Assembly: GCA_028820035.1 (NCBI GenBank)
Contig: JAPPKI010000324.1
Coordinates: 1-8,231, forward strand
Direction: 5' to 3'
Length of the DNA stretch: 8,231 nt
Origin: a bacterium
GTDB taxonomy: Bacteria; Actinomycetota; Acidimicrobiia; Acidimicrobiales; Bin134
The position numbers and the translations under genes are program-made. The notes below the pieces were generated by a model, which was not told the origin of the DNA, did no database searches, and worked only from the letters and a program-made list of their open reading frames with translations. The first letter of the stretch is position 1. Each line of letters starts with the position of its first letter. Positions 6,680 through 8,231 of this stretch are shown one piece after another.

Positions 6680-6734
6680 ACAAGTCGCTCGTCAGCCCGA
6701 AAGCGCAAGCGGCGCTGAACAAGTCGCTCGTCAG
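6657..6734 (+). repeat. Perfect 39-bp tandem duplication across the secF end
   Basis: Two identical 39-base copies lie head to tail at 6657-6695 and 6696-6734. Copy 1 holds the final secF codons and the TGA; copy 2 lies wholly between secF and apt and repeats the same sequence, including an in-frame TGA. The unit is 13 codons long, so the secF product is unaffected. Each copy contains two mutually exclusive small stem-loops: AGCGC/GCGCT around a five-base loop (6663-6677) and GCTGA/TCAGC around a 12-base loop (6675-6696); both recur 39 bases on. No T run follows. Perfect identity suggests a recent event. Confidence 0.95.
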
Positions 6735-6742
6735 CAGGCAGG

Positions 6743-6755
6743 TAGGGTTGGGGGA
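6743..6755 (+). promoter_or_regulatory. Putative apt-rel promoter -10 element
   Basis: TAGGGT (6743-6748) fits TANNNT and ends seven bases before the apt GTG (6756), the same spacing as at ruvC, so transcription would begin at or next to the start codon. The corresponding -35 region would lie within copy 2 of the 39-bp repeat and shows no TTGACA-like hexamer. The G run directly before GTG is too close to act as a normal Shine-Dalgarno. Moderate support from the shared spacing only. Confidence 0.4.
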
Positions 6756-7298
6756 GTGGATTCCGGCTGGCCTGAAAGCCTCATTCGGGACGTCCCCGAC
6801 TTCCCTTCACCGGGGATCATGTTCAAGGACATCACCCCGCTGCTTGACGACGCTGAAGCCTTCCGCTGGGCTGCCGATGAATTAGCAGACCGCTTCAGCA
6901 ATACCCCCGCAGATCGAGTGGTGGGTGTTGAGGCCCGGGGGTTCATCTTGGGGGCCGCGGTAGCCTACCGCCTGGGACTCGGATTTGTGCCCGTTCGCAA
7001 ACCGGGAAAACTGCCCTACCTCACCCGGTCGGTGGACTACGAACTGGAGTACGGCACTGCTTCCCTCGAAGCCCACAACGACGCCTTTTCCCCCGGTCAA
7101 CGGGCATTGATCGTGGATGATGTTCTGGCCACGGGGGGCACGGCGGCTGCCACCGTCGAACTCGTCAGTTCCGGGGGCGCACAGGTGACCGGGATGGGCT
7201 TCCTTATCGAGTTGGGTTTTCTGGATGGCCGGGAGAAAATAGAGATAGATGCCAACTGTCCGGTGATTTCTCTGTTCTGTTTTGGAGGTGACGGGTGA
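6756..7298 (+). CDS. apt: Adenine phosphoribosyltransferase
   Basis: The enzyme joins adenine to PRPP to give AMP and pyrophosphate, salvaging adenine in the cytoplasm. The 180-residue length is normal. Signatures in order: [20 protein letters not shown] (10-29), VGVEARGF (56-63), [12 protein letters not shown] (77-88), [11 protein letters not shown] (97-107) and the PRPP-binding loop [13 protein letters not shown] (117-129) with its paired aspartates. GTG at 6756 is chosen because it leaves the usual short leader before the PDFPxPG motif. The frame stays open further upstream through the tandem repeat and secF tail, but that part has no APRT similarity. The final 20 codons are AT-rich (AAA, ATA) compared with the neighbours. 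The stop overlaps rel by four bases (GTGA). The apt-rel pairing is common in actinobacteria and Firmicutes, linking purine supply with ppGpp. Confidence 0.95.
   Translation: MDSGWPESLIRDVPDFPSPGIMFKDITPLLDDAEAFRWAADELADRFSNTPADRVVGVEARGFILGAAVAYRLGLGFVPVRKPGKLPYLTRSVDYELEYGTASLEAHNDAFSPGQRALIVDDVLATGGTAAATVELVSSGGAQVTGMGFLIELGFLDGREKIEIDANCPVISLFCFGGDG
7284..7291 (+). promoter_or_regulatory. Strong ribosome binding site of rel
   Basis: GGAGGTGA is a full match to the complement of the 16S rRNA 3' end. The GGAGG core ends six bases before the rel GTG at 7295, which fixes that start. It lies inside the end of apt, in a locally AT-rich stretch. It is the only strong Shine-Dalgarno I see before a gene in this window. 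Confidence 0.85.
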
Positions 7299-8231
7299 CG
7301 CTGACCGAGCGGGCACTGCCGTGGATGGATCAGCCCGGACAAGACGTGGGCCCGCTGCTCAACGCCTATCTGGAACGCCATCCCAACGGCACCGGCGACC
7401 GCATCGAGACGGCCTATCGCCTCGCTGAGCAGGCCCACGCCGGGCAGTTACGCAAGTCCGGCGAGCCCTATGTGACCCACCCTCTGGCTGTGGCCCACAT
7501 TGTGGTGGAGTTGGGGCTGGACGACGTTTCGGTCATCGCCGCCCTGCTGCACGACGCCATCGAGGACACCTCTATGAACTTGGCCGAGGTCGAGCAGCAC
7601 TTCGGCGGCGAGGTGGCCTCGATCGTCGACAGCGTCACCCGGTTGGACCGGCTCAAGTTCAATACGCAGGAGGAGGAGCAGGCCGCCTCTATGCGCAAGA
7701 TGCTGGTGGCCATCGCCAAGGATCTGCGGGTGCTGGTGGTGAAGCTGTCCGACCGGCTGCACAACATGCGGACGCTGGCCGCGCTTCCGCTGGAGAAGCA
7801 GCATCGGGTGGCCCGGGAAACCATAGACATCTACGCCCCGCTGGCCAACCGCTTGGGCATGCAGGACCTGAAGCTCCAGCTCGAAGACTTGGCGTTCGCC
7901 GCCCTGCATCCCAAGCGCTACGCCGAAATCGATCGCATGGTGGCCACCCGGGCACCCGAGCGCGACCTGTACCTCACCCAGGTTCTCTCCAGCGTTGAAG
8001 CCCGCTTGGCCGAGCTGGGCATCCCCGCTCAGGTCACCGGCCGCCCCAAACACCTGTGGAGCATCTACGAGAAGATGATGACCAAGGATCGCAGCTTCGA
8101 CGAGATCTACGACTTGGTGGGCATGCGGGTGATCGTCGACTCGGTGCGGGACTGCTACGCCGCGCTGGGCTCCATTCACGCCACCTGGAAGCCGGTGCAG
8201 GGGCGGTTCAAGGACTACATCGCCATGCCCA
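7295..8231 (+). CDS. rel: Bifunctional (p)ppGpp synthetase/hydrolase Rel, N-terminal part (cut by window edge)
   Basis: Long RelA/SpoT-family enzymes make ppGpp from ATP and GTP/GDP on starved ribosomes and also degrade it. Here 312 residues are present; the rest, including any TGS and ACT domains, lies beyond the window (family about 700-790). The hydrolase (HD) domain looks intact: R53, H62, H86-D87, E90-D91, D153 and N157 line up at a constant offset with the manganese and guanine-site residues of Streptococcus equisimilis Rel. The synthetase domain begins near 240 with [13 protein letters not shown] (249-261) and [14 protein letters not shown] (268-281). RFKD at 304-307 is the RxKD motif of bifunctional enzymes, not the ExDD of synthesis-only RelA. 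GTG at 7295 overlaps the apt stop and has a strong Shine-Dalgarno. It is most likely the cell's main Rel, sometimes named relA. Confidence 0.96.
   Translation, partial: MTLTERALPWMDQPGQDVGPLLNAYLERHPNGTGDRIETAYRLAEQAHAGQLRKSGEPYVTHPLAVAHIVVELGLDDVSVIAALLHDAIEDTSMNLAEVEQHFGGEVASIVDSVTRLDRLKFNTQEEEQAASMRKMLVAIAKDLRVLVVKLSDRLHNMRTLAALPLEKQHRVARETIDIYAPLANRLGMQDLKLQLEDLAFAALHPKRYAEIDRMVATRAPERDLYLTQVLSSVEARLAELGIPAQVTGRPKHLWSIYEKMMTKDRSFDEIYDLVGMRVIVDSVRDCYAALGSIHATWKPVQGRFKDYIAMP

Noticed and set aside
6537..6755. N-terminal extension of apt through the tandem repeat and secF tail
   Set aside because: The frame is open because of GC bias, but the extra residues are Arg/Pro-rich translation of the secF tail; the APRT family needs only about ten residues before the PDFPxPG motif.
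7257..7270. A second PafBC-type motif upstream of rel (CTGTCCGGTG)
   Set aside because: The base after TGTC is C, not A or G, and no TANNNT follows at the required spacing.
7448..8179. Open frame on the minus strand opposite rel
   Set aside because: The rel frame on the plus strand has all hydrolase residues; the opposite frame shows no domain and is explained by codon bias.

Overview
This is an ordinary-looking chromosomal core-gene neighbourhood from a high-GC bacterium, most likely an actinobacterium and possibly an early-branching class such as Acidimicrobiia (the class is inference). The reasons are the high GC content, frequent GTG and TTG starts, actinobacterial-style SecD/SecF motifs (LAGVTGLI and LDSNV in Sec[10 protein letters not shown] in SecF), promoters that look leaderless (TANNNT a few bases before the start codon), and a yajC-secD-secF-apt-rel order like that of mycobacteria. 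There are ten genes, two of them cut by the window edges, and no stretch above 80 bases lacks a gene. I see no tRNA, rRNA, CRISPR array or mobile element.

Layout. On the minus strand, ruvC-ruvA-ruvB (1-1461) encodes the Holliday-junction resolvase and branch-migration motor; ruvB runs off the left edge. A 68-base divergent promoter region (1462-1529) separates it from the plus-strand genes. First come queA-tgt (1530-3640), two steps of queuosine tRNA modification. After a 61-base gap with its own putative promoter come yajC-secD-secF (3702-6679), the Sec translocase accessory complex. After a 76-base gap holding a perfect 39-bp tandem duplication and another putative promoter come apt (adenine salvage) and rel (ppGpp synthetase/hydrolase), which runs off the right edge.

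How the parts work together. Four of the within-operon junctions are 4-base ATGA/GTGA overlaps (ruvC/ruvA, queA/tgt, secD/secF, apt/rel), which implies translational coupling. Each of the four transcription-unit heads (ruvC, queA, yajC, apt) instead has a TAG-type -10 element only 6-8 bases before its start codon and no convincing Shine-Dalgarno, which suggests leaderless mRNAs. The internal gene rel has a perfect GGAGGTGA. The ruvC promoter also carries TGTCG exactly 11 bases before its -10, matching the core of the RecA-independent (PafBC-type) DNA-damage promoter known from mycobacteria.

Most notable points. (1) Tgt keeps its fold signatures and catalytic aspartates but has lost all three cysteines of the normally conserved zinc site, keeping only the histidine. 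(2) ruvCAB has a putative PafBC-type, leaderless, damage-inducible promoter. (3) A perfect 39-bp tandem duplication spans the secF stop codon and the apt upstream region. (4) QueA has an altered family motif next to the altered Tgt. I found no new multi-gene system.
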